Positions 19,422 to 27,017 of a stretch of DNA of 64,000 nucleotides are shown in pieces (within the stretch, counting starts at the first letter, position 1; each line of letters starts with the position of its first letter). Source of the stretch: Dyella subtropica (lineage in GTDB: Bacteria; Pseudomonadota; Gammaproteobacteria; Xanthomonadales; Rhodanobacteraceae); contig NZ_JAPDPD010000010.1 in the NCBI RefSeq assembly GCF_026283965.1, positions 62,001 to 126,000 on the forward strand. Direction: 5' to 3'. Under the pieces are notes generated by a model that was not told the DNA's origin, ran no database searches, and saw nothing but the letters and a program-made list of their open reading frames with translations. The position numbers and the translations under genes are program-made.

Positions 19422-19456
19422 GAGCCTGTTCAATATCTCTGCGTGGCCCGCGTTGA
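19422..19456. repeat. Solo terminal-inverted-repeat fragment of the 38.8-kb element
   Basis: Thirty-one of 35 bases match the right end of the element at 38847-39113, starting at the same GAGCCTGTTC and preceded by TAA, a TNA-type trinucleotide. No second end is visible nearby. It lies between the desaturase start and the GFA gene stop and is best read as a decayed or partly deleted copy. Confidence 0.65.
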
Positions 19457-19488
19457 ACCTGAGAGGGCGTGTTGAATGGGTGCCGCGG

Positions 19489-19983
19489 CTATGGCTTCGA
19501 TCTGCCCGCCAGCATGGCTTGGCGCCGTTCGAGGCTGGATTGAGGCCAGTAAGCCTCCCGCGAGTAGTACTCGGGGACGGCAGGCATCCCGTCGGGAATG
19601 ACCACCCAGGGTTGCTTGGTCGAGGTGAAGATATGGATGTCCGGTGGTAGCCGGTCGGGTTCGTCCAACGTGCCCACGCGAATGTAGGCGAAGGTGTCGC
19701 CGCCGCCAGCGTAGTGGCTCCATACGGCGATGAGGCAGTCAGGGCAGCGGGCAATCGTCTGGCCCTTGCCGCTGAAGGAGGGGATGGCCTCCAACAGCGG
19801 CCGTCCCCTGAGCAGGGTGACGCGGTTCGTCTCGATCATGGCATTGAGCGCGAACGAAGCACCGCTCTCGCGCTGGCACCAGCGGCAGTGGCAGCAGTGC
19901 ACGATCAGCGGTTTGCTGGTCATGCGATAGCGCACCCCGCCGCAGGTACAGCCGCCTTCCAGCGGACGATTGTCGAAGCTCAT
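19489..19983 (-). CDS. GFA-family (glutathione-dependent formaldehyde-activating-like) protein
   Basis: A 164-residue zinc protein of the GFA/CENP-V fold. The zinc-ligand cysteines are clear: 'GGCTCGGVRYR', 'HCCHCRWCQRESGASF' and 'RCPDCLIAVW'. Family members include glutathione S-(hydroxymethyl) synthase, but most are of unknown function and the formaldehyde role should not be assumed. The start at ATG 19983 has AGGAG eight bases upstream. It stands alone between the desaturase and the M24 peptidase genes, all three on the minus strand. Confidence 0.9.
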   Translation of the reverse strand: MSFDNRPLEGGCTCGGVRYRMTSKPLIVHCCHCRWCQRESGASFALNAMIETNRVTLLRGRPLLEAIPSFSGKGQTIARCPDCLIAVWSHYAGGGDTFAYIRVGTLDEPDRLPPDIHIFTSTKQPWVVIPDGMPAVPEYYSREAYWPQSSLERRQAMLAGRSKP

Positions 19984-20029
19984 CGCAGCGCTCCTGCATG
20001 GGAACACAAGGGCGATAGCCTATCCCGCG

Positions 20030-20641
20030 CTAGCGGGTTAGCAAATCTTCGTAAAACGCTCCATAGGGCTCAGTGGGATGGGCAATCTGGATCTCCAGAA
20101 TCCACAGCCCACTGGAGGGTGTGGAGCCGAGTTCGCCAAGATCGCCGGCTTTGTGTACCGAATGAGGGAAGTCGCTGAGGCGATGGCCCTTGATGGCATG
20201 GTTCAAGCGCCAGCCCATGGCCTCGGCTTGCTCGCTGGCAAAGGCATACAGCGCCTCGCCGCTCAGGCCTTGGGTGCGCCATGCATCGGCAACGACCTTG
20301 AACAGCGTGCGGGCGGCTTCAGCGCAGGCCAGCTTCTCCGGCGCATGGCTGGTCACGAAGGTGTCGCCCACATCGCCCTCGTGGCCATCGAACACCAGGC
20401 CGAGATCGATGAAGTAGATGTCGTTCTCGCCCAGCCGCACATTCGGCGTCGAGCGCTCGCGGTAGATCTTGGTGGTGTTCTCGCCGATGCGGATGATCAC
20501 CGGATGCCACAGCCGATCCATGCCCAGCGCACGGAACACCTCGTCCGCTTCGGCCTTCGCCTCGTCTTCGCTGATGCCGGGGTGCATGCGTTCGCGGATG
20601 CCTTGCAGTGCAGCCCAGCTCAATTCGCGGGCGCGCTGCAT
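20030..20641 (-). CDS. M24-family metallopeptidase, possibly shortened by an in-frame stop
   Basis: 203 residues of the pita-bread fold shared by methionine and Xaa-Pro aminopeptidases. Metal-binding residues can be read: Asp in 'FIDLGLVF', Asp in 'GDVGDTFV', His in 'KGHRLSDFPH', Glu in 'LEIQIA' and a final Glu in 'AFYEDLL'. It lacks the N-terminal creatinase domain. The coding frame continues upstream of ATG 20641: a good-looking N-terminus begins at ATG 20707 (MNASTQQPIHREAVG) but meets TAA at 20662-20660, after which NYDPAR leads into MQRARELSW. Either translation begins at 20641 or the gene carries a recent nonsense mutation. No good ribosome-binding site precedes 20641. Confidence 0.8.
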   Translation of the reverse strand: MQRARELSWAALQGIRERMHPGISEDEAKAEADEVFRALGMDRLWHPVIIRIGENTTKIYRERSTPNVRLGENDIYFIDLGLVFDGHEGDVGDTFVTSHAPEKLACAEAARTLFKVVADAWRTQGLSGEALYAFASEQAEAMGWRLNHAIKGHRLSDFPHSVHKAGDLGELGSTPSSGLWILEIQIAHPTEPYGAFYEDLLTR

Positions 20642-20732
20642 GCGTGCCGGGTCGTAGTTTTAGCCAACGGCTTCGCGATGGATGGGTTGCTGCGTGCTTG
20701 CATTCATGTGTGGACGTTCCGTGTAAGGCGAC

Positions 20733-21086
20733 TTAAATCGACAGAAGGATCAGGCCAAGCGCTGCCGGTGCTGCCTGTATCCAGAGAATCTTGCGGCTTG
20801 CGGTGAGCCCGCCATAGATGCCGGCGATCAGCACGCAGGCAAGGAAGAAGCACTTCACTTGCAAGCCCTGGGCGCCAAGGAACAAACCCCAAATCAGGCC
20901 GGCAGCCAGGAACCCGTTGTATAGCCCCTGGTTGGCGGCCAGCACCTTCGATTGGGTAGCGAATTCCGGGGTGAGGCCAAAGGCGCGGCGCCCAGCCGGC
21001 TTGTCCCACAGGAACATTTCCAGCACCAGGAACCACAGGTGCAGCAGTGCGACAAGCGCGATGACGATGCTGGCGATAGTGGACAC
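20733..21086 (-). CDS. DUF1304-family small membrane protein
   Basis: 117 residues, almost entirely four membrane helices: 'IASIVIALVALLHLWFLVLEMFLW', then 'GLYNGFLAAGLIWGLFLG', 'CFFLACVLIAGIYGGL' and 'AAPAALGLILLSI'. The conserved DUF1304 pattern 'E-x-FLW' followed by 'NQGLYNGFLA' is present. Function is unknown for the family. The GTG start at 21086 is favoured because AGGA lies ten bases upstream and homologous proteins begin with this first helix; the frame itself is open far upstream. Confidence 0.85.
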   Translation of the reverse strand: MSTIASIVIALVALLHLWFLVLEMFLWDKPAGRRAFGLTPEFATQSKVLAANQGLYNGFLAAGLIWGLFLGAQGLQVKCFFLACVLIAGIYGGLTASRKILWIQAAPAALGLILLSI

Positions 21087-21336
21087 GGATCGCTTTCCTT
21101 GATGGGTTTTGGCCGTGGGGTGCCACGAAGTGTTGCAGTCGCGGCGGCGCGGGTAAACCCGTTTCGTGATCACGCGTGATGGAGGCATTCCTAGCACTTT
21201 CAGTCGATTGCCCCGTGCCTGCGCCAGGCGTAGGTTTGACCGGCTGGGATTCCGCTGGAGGTTGCCCGAGCGGCAGGGGCGTCCGGGGAGGCTATCGGCT
21301 GTTCCTGGCCATCGTTCACACCGTGGAGGAACAACC

Positions 21337-22128
21337 ATGAAGGCTTTAATGCGTGCCGCCTTGCTGGCGGCCTTGCTCGTGCCCGCGGTTGCCTTGGCGC
21401 AAAGCGCCTTCGACGGCACCTGGAAGATCGATATGGGCAAGGCGAATCTGCCCAAGAAGCCGGATGTGTTCGTATTGCAGAACGGCATGTACGACTGCAA
21501 GACCTGCGCGCCGCCCATCAGCGTCAAGGCCGACGGCACGGATCAGCCGGTGAAGGGTTATCCCTATTTCGACACCCTGGCGGTCAAGGTCGTGGACGAC
21601 CACACCGTCGAGAGCACCGGCAAGAAGGCCGGCAAGGTGGTCATGACCTCCACCACGAGCGTGACGCCCGACGGACAAACCGCCCAGGTCGAATTCAGCG
21701 ACAGCAGCGCGACCAATGCGGCGCCGATGACGGGAAAGGCCACCATGACGCGGGTCGCCAAGGGGGTGGCGGGCGGACACGCCCTTTCCGGCTCCTGGCG
21801 CACCATCAGCTATGCGGGAGTATCGGACAACGCCTTGACCATCACCTTCAGGGAGGATGCCGGCAACCTGAGCATGAGCACCCCCATGGGGCAGTCCTAC
21901 ACCGCCAAGGTGGATGGCCAGGAGGCGCCCTATCGCGGTGATCCGGGTATCACTACCGTTACGGTGAAGCGGCAGGGCAAGCACGGCATGGTCGAAACCG
22001 ACCTGCGCGACGGCAAGGTGGTCGGCGTGGCCACCATGGCCGTGTCGCCGGATGGCAAGAGCATGAACATCGCCATCGACGACAAGTTGCATGGCACCAC
22101 CAGCTCGTTCGTCGCCATGAAACAGTAA
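21337..22128 (+). CDS. Exported protein of unknown function
   Basis: 263 residues with a clear signal peptide (MKALMRAALLAALLVPAVALAQ) and a strong ribosome-binding site GGAGGA seven bases before ATG 21337. I do not recognise a family. The mature part opens with 'FDGTWKIDMGKA', has one CxxC in 'YDCKTCAPP' and a pattern of beta-strands with repeated 'SxTSVTPDGQTAQVEFSD' and 'AVSPDGKSMNIAIDD' turns, like lipocalin or beta-barrel periplasmic proteins. The TAA stop is followed directly by GAGCCTGTTCA, the first 11 bases of a repeat end seen elsewhere in the window. The 250 bases before it, shared with the divergent DUF1304 gene, show no other recognisable feature. Confidence 0.8.
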   Translation: MKALMRAALLAALLVPAVALAQSAFDGTWKIDMGKANLPKKPDVFVLQNGMYDCKTCAPPISVKADGTDQPVKGYPYFDTLAVKVVDDHTVESTGKKAGKVVMTSTTSVTPDGQTAQVEFSDSSATNAAPMTGKATMTRVAKGVAGGHALSGSWRTISYAGVSDNALTITFREDAGNLSMSTPMGQSYTAKVDGQEAPYRGDPGITTVTVKRQGKHGMVETDLRDGKVVGVATMAVSPDGKSMNIAIDDKLHGTTSSFVAMKQ

Positions 22129-22173
22129 GAGCCTGTTCAAAGGCTGAGGCAGCCTGCTGCTGGCCAGTGAAGC

Positions 22174-22917
22174 TCAGTCGGCAGCCGGCGCCTTTCGAAA
22201 AGTCACGACCAATACGTCACGATGCCCGGTGCGCTGCGGATCGAGCGGCGTCACCGGCGTCACGCCGTGGCAGATCCGTGCGTCGTCCACCACGGCGGCA
22301 TCCAGCGGGTGGGTAAGGGTGAAGCTGCCCAGTAGCTCGCCATCCGGCTTGTGGATGGTGGTGGTGCCGCACTCGATGTTCTCGCGGTCGATCAGCAGCA
22401 CCAGCACGTAATCCACGCCGTCGCGATGCACGCCTTCCGGGGTGGGCTCGCCGGCCGCATCGGCGCGGGCTTCGATCCGGAACTGATGCACTTCGATGCG
22501 CCACTGGCGGACAGTTGGCGCGAGCATCCCGAAAAAGTCGCGGCTGAAGCCAAGGATGCGGCGCAGGCTGGGGCCATCGGCGATCGCCGGCAGCATGGGT
22601 TCGAACCAGCGCTCGATGCCGCCTTGCAAGTTGTTGTAGTCCAGGCTCTGGTAGTGCGGCTGATCTGGTTCGCGCCGGATTTCACCCGTAGCACCCGCCG
22701 AAAACACCGCATGGCGGCGGCGACGGTGGCGGCCCTTGGCGGCGAGGTAGGTATCCGGCCCAAGCTCGTTCCAGCTGGCAGCGAAGGCAGGCCAGTCGTC
22801 CAGCCCGCTTGAGGCTGCGAGCAGGCTTTGCATGGTCGGGCCGGTGACAAAGGCAAACCCGTCGAGCTGGAGCAGGGCCTGCAAGGCCTGGGGGCTGGTT
22901 GCCTGGTGGGTGGTCAT
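22174..22917 (-). CDS. 2-oxoglutarate/Fe(II) dioxygenase family protein
   Basis: 247 residues of the 2OG-Fe dioxygenase family (the group containing bacterial amino-acid hydroxylases). The iron triad is readable: His and Asp in 'VHRDGVDYVLVLL', distal His in 'ARICHGVTPV', and the 2-oxoglutarate-binding Arg in 'GHRDVLVVTF'. The N-terminal segment 'HYQSLDYNNLQGGIERWFEPM' is typical of the group. The substrate is not predictable from sequence; free amino acids are the best-known ones. The start at ATG 22917 is chosen over a TTG at 22953. It is divergent from the methionine operon leader. Confidence 0.85.
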   Translation of the reverse strand: MTTHQATSPQALQALLQLDGFAFVTGPTMQSLLAASSGLDDWPAFAASWNELGPDTYLAAKGRHRRRRHAVFSAGATGEIRREPDQPHYQSLDYNNLQGGIERWFEPMLPAIADGPSLRRILGFSRDFFGMLAPTVRQWRIEVHQFRIEARADAAGEPTPEGVHRDGVDYVLVLLIDRENIECGTTTIHKPDGELLGSFTLTHPLDAAVVDDARICHGVTPVTPLDPQRTGHRDVLVVTFRKAPAAD

Positions 22918-23053
22918 GGGTGGGATGGGCCAATCAGGGATATGGGGTGACAAAGCATAGCGCTTGGCGGGGCGGGCTATGGGGTTGTGTGCTGGCCCTT
23001 TGCGGGCAGGCTTGGTGGGGGCTTCCTTCGTTGAGTGATGTAAATGGATGTGT

Positions 23054-23069
23054 AGACGTTTAGACGTCT
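23054..23069. promoter_or_regulatory. Two tandem MetJ-like met boxes
   Basis: AGACGTTT (23054-23061) is followed without gap by AGACGTCT (23062-23069), the second a perfect match to the MetJ operator consensus octamer, the first with one change. MetJ binds such octamers in tandem, one dimer each. They end one base before the -35 box of the methionine promoter, where a bound repressor would block polymerase. The sequence match is exact; that a MetJ protein exists in this organism is not shown by this window. Confidence 0.65.
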
Positions 23070-23070
23070 A

Positions 23071-23098
23071 TTGACACTTCATGGTGATGGCCTATAGA
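23071..23098 (+). promoter_or_regulatory. Sigma-70 promoter of the methionine operon
   Basis: A perfect -35 TTGACA (23071-23076), a 16-base spacer and TATAGA (23093-23098) predict a transcript start near 23104-23106. That is a few bases before the first stem of the SAM riboswitch, which is the expected geometry. Confidence 0.8.
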
Positions 23099-23102
23099 GT
23101 CC

Positions 23103-23222
23103 AGCCCACTCATCGAGACCGGCTGAGGGACAGGCCCTTTGAAGCCGGGGCAACCTGCGGAGCTATTCCGCAACGGTGCCAACTCCTGCGGAGGCGCTAC
23201 GGCGTCGACGAGAGATGGGCGA
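23103..23222 (+). ncRNA. SAM-I (S-box) riboswitch
   Basis: The SAM-I core is nearly canonical: GAGGGACAGGCCC, then GAAGCCGGGGCAACC, then GGTGCCAACTCC. P1 pairs CTCATC (23109-23114) with GATGGG (23214-23219) with one G-U. P2 pairs CCGGCT with AGCCGG. P3 is a perfect six-bp stem TGCGGA/TCCGCA (23156-23161 and 23167-23172). It binds S-adenosylmethionine and should lower expression of the metX-metB-hom operon when SAM is plentiful. No intrinsic terminator follows; a hairpin over the ribosome-binding site at 23259-23293 points to translational control. Confidence 0.96.
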
Positions 23223-23258
23223 GCTCTGCATTGGCTTTGTTGCCGAATGCATGGCGAC

Positions 23259-23293
23259 CTCTCCGTATCCGCAGGGCGATGCCGACCGGAGAG
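23259..23293 (+). promoter_or_regulatory. Hairpin sequestering the metX ribosome-binding site
   Basis: CTCTCCG (23259-23265) pairs perfectly with CGGAGAG (23287-23293), which contains the metX Shine-Dalgarno, five bases before ATG 23299. A GAGAG at 23210-23214, touching the 3' strand of riboswitch P1, could instead pair with CTCTC 23259-23263 and free the site. This gives a plausible on/off switch: SAM bound, P1 formed, site hidden; SAM absent, site open. The second pairing is only five bp and is inference. Confidence 0.65.
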
Positions 23294-23298
23294 AGACG

Positions 23299-24321
23299 AT
23301 GCCCAGCCAGCCACTGCCCGTTCCACCCGTTGTTTCCAGCCCTTGTACGGTGGCGGGTGCTGTGCGCCCAAGCCTCACCACTCAACGCAGCTCTCGCCGT
23401 GTCCGCTTCACACCCAAGTACGGCAGCCGTCCTTGCGAGGTCGATGTGCGTTACCTGTGGTGTGGCGCGCCGGATGCACCGACCGTGATCGTGCAGGGCG
23501 GCATCTCCGCGGATCGCGACGTGGTGGCGCTGGACTGCGAAGCCGCGCCGGGCTGGTGGCAGGAGGCGGTAGGCGCCGGCCTGCCAGTGGATCTCGATCG
23601 CTACCGCGTACTGTCCATCGACTGGCTTACGCCAGCCGACCTGGATGGCGTCGGCGCCATCTCCAGCGAAGACCAGGCCGATGCGCTGGCTGCCCTGGTT
23701 GAAGCCTTGGGCATCCGCCGTGTGCATGCCTTCGTGGGTTCCTCTTACGGCGCCATGGCTGCGCTGGCCTTTGCAGCGCGCCATCCTTATGCGTTGGGCC
23801 GCCTCGTGCTGCTTGCCGGCGCGCATCGGCCGCATCCGCTGGCCACCGCGCAGCGCTCGGTGCAGCGCGGCATCGTGCGCCTTGGCCAGAGCACCGGCCA
23901 GCCGGAACAGGCGCTGGCGTTGGCGCGTCAGCTGGCTATGACCACCTACCGTGGCAGCGAGGAGTTCTCGCGCCGGTTCACCGCCGCGCCGGAATTTCGC
24001 GACGGTCGCTTTCATTTCCCGGTCGAGGATTACTTGGAGCATGCCGGCCGCCGCTTCGTCGAGCGTTTCGACGTTGAGCGCTTCCTGGCCCTGTCCGAAT
24101 CCATCGATCTGCACGACGTCACGCCAGAGCAGGTTGCCGCGCCCGCCACGCTGATCGGCTTTCCCTCCGATCGCCTGGTGCCGCTGTCCGACCTGTGCGA
24201 GCTGCAGCGTCGCCTGCATGGTCCGGCCACGCTGGAAGTGCTCGAGTCGCCTTATGGGCACGACGCCTTTCTCAAAGAAACCGATCGCCTCGCGCCGCTG
24301 CTGCGCGAAGCGCTGGCCTGA
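23299..24321 (+). CDS. metX: MetX-type homoserine O-acyltransferase
   Basis: First enzyme of methionine synthesis from homoserine: it acylates the hydroxyl using acetyl- or succinyl-CoA. 340 residues with the alpha/beta-hydrolase fold of MetX, not the MetA fold. The nucleophile Ser149 lies in 'FVGSSYGAMAAL', Asp in 'GFPSDRLVP', His in 'SPYGHDAF'. Xanthomonadales MetX enzymes are generally assigned as succinyltransferases, and the next gene is of the type that uses O-succinylhomoserine, but the acyl donor cannot be settled here. GGAGAG lies five bases before ATG 23299. The start is fixed by that site; the frame is open upstream through the riboswitch, which is not coding. Confidence 0.9.
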   Translation: MPSQPLPVPPVVSSPCTVAGAVRPSLTTQRSSRRVRFTPKYGSRPCEVDVRYLWCGAPDAPTVIVQGGISADRDVVALDCEAAPGWWQEAVGAGLPVDLDRYRVLSIDWLTPADLDGVGAISSEDQADALAALVEALGIRRVHAFVGSSYGAMAALAFAARHPYALGRLVLLAGAHRPHPLATAQRSVQRGIVRLGQSTGQPEQALALARQLAMTTYRGSEEFSRRFTAAPEFRDGRFHFPVEDYLEHAGRRFVERFDVERFLALSESIDLHDVTPEQVAAPATLIGFPSDRLVPLSDLCELQRRLHGPATLEVLESPYGHDAFLKETDRLAPLLREALA

Positions 24322-24408
24322 ACTTTCTGCTCTTAAACGTCGCATCCCTTAAACATCGCGCCTTACGCATCGCGCCCCTCGGCACCAAGCCACGCACGGA
24401 GATCCACC

Positions 24409-25599
24409 ATGAGCGAGACCACCGCCCCCTGTACCCGCGCCGTGCGCGCCGGCATCGAATCCGATACCCAGCACGGCGCTGTGGTGCCGCCGTTGCACTT
24501 GTCCACCAACTACGCCTTCAACGGCCTGGGCGGCAAGCGTGCCTATGACTACTCGCGCAGCGGCAATCCCACGCGCGACCAGCTGGGCAACGCACTGGCT
24601 GATTTGGAGCAGGGTGCAGGTGCCGTGGTGACGGCCAGCGGCATGGCGGCGGTGGCACTGGCATTGGAGCTGGTTCCGGCCGGAGCGAAAGTGCTGGCCG
24701 CTCATGATTGCTACGGCGGCACCTGGCGCCTGCTGGACGCCTGGGCGAAGAAAGGTCGCTTCAGCGTTGAATTCGTCGATCTCACCGACAGCGTGGCACT
24801 CGCCAATGGCCTGGCCTCCAAGCCGGCGCTGGTATGGGTGGAAACGCCTTCCAATCCGCTGCTGCGTATCACCGATATCCGCCACGTCGCCCAGGCTGCG
24901 CACGCCGTGGGCGCGCTGGTGGTGGTGGATAACACCTTCCTTTCGCCGGCATTGCAGCAGCCGTTGGTGCTGGGGGCGGATGTGGTGGTGCATTCCACCA
25001 CCAAGTACATCAACGGCCACAGCGATGTGGTTGGCGGCGCGGTCGTGGCGCGCGATGCCGCCGTCGCCGAGCAGCTGAAGTGGTGGGGTAACTGCAATGG
25101 CCTCACCGGCGCGCCGTTCGACAGCTTCCTCACCTTGCGCGGCCTGCGCACTCTCAGTGTGCGGCTGCGTCAGCATCAGGAAAACGCGGTTCGCATCGCT
25201 GAGCGTTTGGACGGCCATGCGGCCGTACGCAAGGTCTACTACCCGGGCCTCGAGAGCCACGTGGGTCATGCCTTGGCCGCACGTCAGCAGCAGGGCTTCG
25301 GTGCCATGCTCAGCTTCGAGCTGGAAGGCGAGGTCGCGCAGATCGAGGCTTTCGTCGATGGCCTGGCGTTCTTCTCGCTGGCCGAATCGCTGGGCGGCGT
25401 GGAAAGTCTGGTGGCGCACCCGGCTTCGATGACGCACGCCTCGATGGCGTCGGAAGCGCGCCACGCCGCCGGTATCGCCGACAGTTTGCTGCGCCTGTCC
25501 GTCGGCATCGAGGATGGTGACGATCTGCTACGCGATCTCGATGCAGCGCTCGCTCGTGCGCAGGCTTCGGCAGGGTCGAAACGCCGGGTGACGGCATGA
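24409..25599 (+). CDS. metB: Cystathionine gamma-synthase / O-succinylhomoserine (thiol)-lyase
   Basis: A PLP enzyme that replaces the acyl group of O-acylhomoserine with cysteine (giving cystathionine) or sulfide. 396 residues. The cofactor Lys199 is in 'HSTTKYINGHSDVVGG'; other family blocks are 'YDYSRSGNPTRDQLGNALADLE', 'VETPSNPLLRI' and 'VVVDNTFLSP'. GGAG precedes ATG 24409. It is second in the SAM-controlled operon, and its last four bases overlap the start of the homoserine dehydrogenase gene (ATGA). Confidence 0.93.
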   Translation: MSETTAPCTRAVRAGIESDTQHGAVVPPLHLSTNYAFNGLGGKRAYDYSRSGNPTRDQLGNALADLEQGAGAVVTASGMAAVALALELVPAGAKVLAAHDCYGGTWRLLDAWAKKGRFSVEFVDLTDSVALANGLASKPALVWVETPSNPLLRITDIRHVAQAAHAVGALVVVDNTFLSPALQQPLVLGADVVVHSTTKYINGHSDVVGGAVVARDAAVAEQLKWWGNCNGLTGAPFDSFLTLRGLRTLSVRLRQHQENAVRIAERLDGHAAVRKVYYPGLESHVGHALAARQQQGFGAMLSFELEGEVAQIEAFVDGLAFFSLAESLGGVESLVAHPASMTHASMASEARHAAGIADSLLRLSVGIEDGDDLLRDLDAALARAQASAGSKRRVTA

Positions 25600-26681
25600 G
25601 CGCGGTGCTGGCGGAGGCGCCTGATTCCGCAAAGCCCACAGCTGCGGCATCGGGCGTGGCGCTGGTGCTGCTCGGTACCGGTGTTGTCGGCGGCGCGCTG
25701 CTCAAGCTGCTCAACACACCCGCCGCCGCGAAGCTGCGGCTGGTAGGTGTCGCCAATTCGCGCCGGCAGCAGACCGAGCCGGCTCAACTCGCCGACCGCG
25801 GTCTACGCGAAAAGCTGAAAAGCAACGGCGACGCGCGTGACGATGCCACCCTGCTGCGCGCACTCGATGGCAGCGGGGCAGCGGTGAAAGTGATCATCGA
25901 TGCCACCGCCAATACCGGGCTGGCGATTCGTCACGCCGAATGGCTGGCGAAGGGGTATCACGTCGTCACCGCCAACAAAGCGCTGGCCGGCGGCGAGTTG
26001 CCAGGGTGGCGCGCGCTGCAGGCGGCCACCGCGAGCGGTGCGCGTTATGGCGACGCGGCGACCGTCGGCGCCGGCCTGCCGGTGTTGTCCACCCTACGGC
26101 GTCTGCGTGGTTGCGGCGATGCGCTGCTGACACTGGAGGGTGTTTTCTCCGGCTCGCTGTCGTACTTATTCAACCAGTACGATGGCAGTCAGCCGTTCTC
26201 CGCGCTGCTGCGTGAAGCGCGCAAGCTCGGCTACACGGAGCCTGATCCACGCTCCGATCTTTCCGGTGAGGATGTCGCGCGCAAGCTACTCATCATCGCT
26301 CGCAACGCCGGCTTCGCCCTCGGTACCGACGAGGTGGAAGTGGAGAGTCTGGTGCCGGAAGCTTTGCGCGGCGTGGATACCGAGACCTTCCTGTCACGTT
26401 TGGAAGAACTCGATGCCCCATTGGCACAGCGCCATGCCGAGGCGAAAGCACGCGGTGGCGTGTTGCGTTTCCTTGCCCGGCTCAATCAGCGCGGTCGTGC
26501 GCGCGTAGGCCTGGTCGAAGTGTCCGCCACCCATCCCGCAGCGCGCCTCTACGGCACCGACAACCAGTTCGCCCTCACCACCACGCGCTACCACTCACAG
26601 CCGCTAGTGATTCAGGGGCCGGGTGCGGGGCCGGAGGTGACGGCGCAGGCGTTGCTGGGTGATGTGCTCTCTCTCACCTGA
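25596..26681 (+). CDS. hom: Homoserine dehydrogenase
   Basis: Reduces aspartate semialdehyde to homoserine, the substrate of MetX. 361 residues with an N-terminal Rossmann motif 'LVLLGTGVVGGALL' and the catalytic region 'TNKALA'-like 'VTANKALAGG', 'GVFSGSLSYLFNQY' and 'DPRSDLSGEDVARKLLIIAR' (the conserved D-L-x-G-x-D-x-x-R-K block). It is monofunctional: no aspartokinase domain and no C-terminal ACT domain, so no built-in threonine feedback site is visible. The start overlaps metB by four bases, indicating coupling. Its presence in the operon lets SAM level set flow from aspartate semialdehyde to methionine. Confidence 0.95.
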   Translation: MSAVLAEAPDSAKPTAAASGVALVLLGTGVVGGALLKLLNTPAAAKLRLVGVANSRRQQTEPAQLADRGLREKLKSNGDARDDATLLRALDGSGAAVKVIIDATANTGLAIRHAEWLAKGYHVVTANKALAGGELPGWRALQAATASGARYGDAATVGAGLPVLSTLRRLRGCGDALLTLEGVFSGSLSYLFNQYDGSQPFSALLREARKLGYTEPDPRSDLSGEDVARKLLIIARNAGFALGTDEVEVESLVPEALRGVDTETFLSRLEELDAPLAQRHAEAKARGGVLRFLARLNQRGRARVGLVEVSATHPAARLYGTDNQFALTTTRYHSQPLVIQGPGAGPEVTAQALLGDVLSLT

Positions 26682-26753
26682 AACTGGCAGGGGTGCACGC
26701 TAGCGCCCCTCCGCCTGCCGATAGCCCGTGCTGGTTTGCTTTGAGCGCGGCGG

Positions 26754-27017
26754 TCAGACGTCGGCGCTTTCTTCTTGCGGCCGAGCCTTGGAGCGAGGGT
26801 AGGCCCACTGCGCAAGCATGGGGGCGAACTTGACTAACATGAGGCCGATCGCCAGGTGCGCCACGGTCTGATTGAAGAAGGCCCAGGCCGAGTATTCCGC
26901 CGCGCTGCTCAAGCCGCGAGCGACGTTAAACGCGGTCACCGCCATTTCGAGGCCCGTGACGATTGTCCATGCACCGATGATGCGAAGCGACAGGCTGAAC
27001 CACAGGAACGGCGTCAT
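26754..27017 (-). CDS. Small membrane protein of unknown function
   Basis: An 87-residue protein with two or three hydrophobic helices ('FLWFSLSLRIIGAWTIVTGLEM', 'AFFNQTVAHLAIGLMLVKFAPMLAQW') and a charged C-terminal tail. I do not recognise the family. The very strong ribosome-binding site (GGAGGA, six bases before ATG 27017) argues that it is a real gene. It is convergent with the methionine operon. Confidence 0.75.
   Translation of the reverse strand: MTPFLWFSLSLRIIGAWTIVTGLEMAVTAFNVARGLSSAAEYSAWAFFNQTVAHLAIGLMLVKFAPMLAQWAYPRSKARPQEESADV

Noticed and set aside
23197-24345. A 382-codon open frame antisense to metX
   Set aside because: It overlaps the entire metX gene and the riboswitch region; the sense gene is supported by catalytic motifs and regulation.
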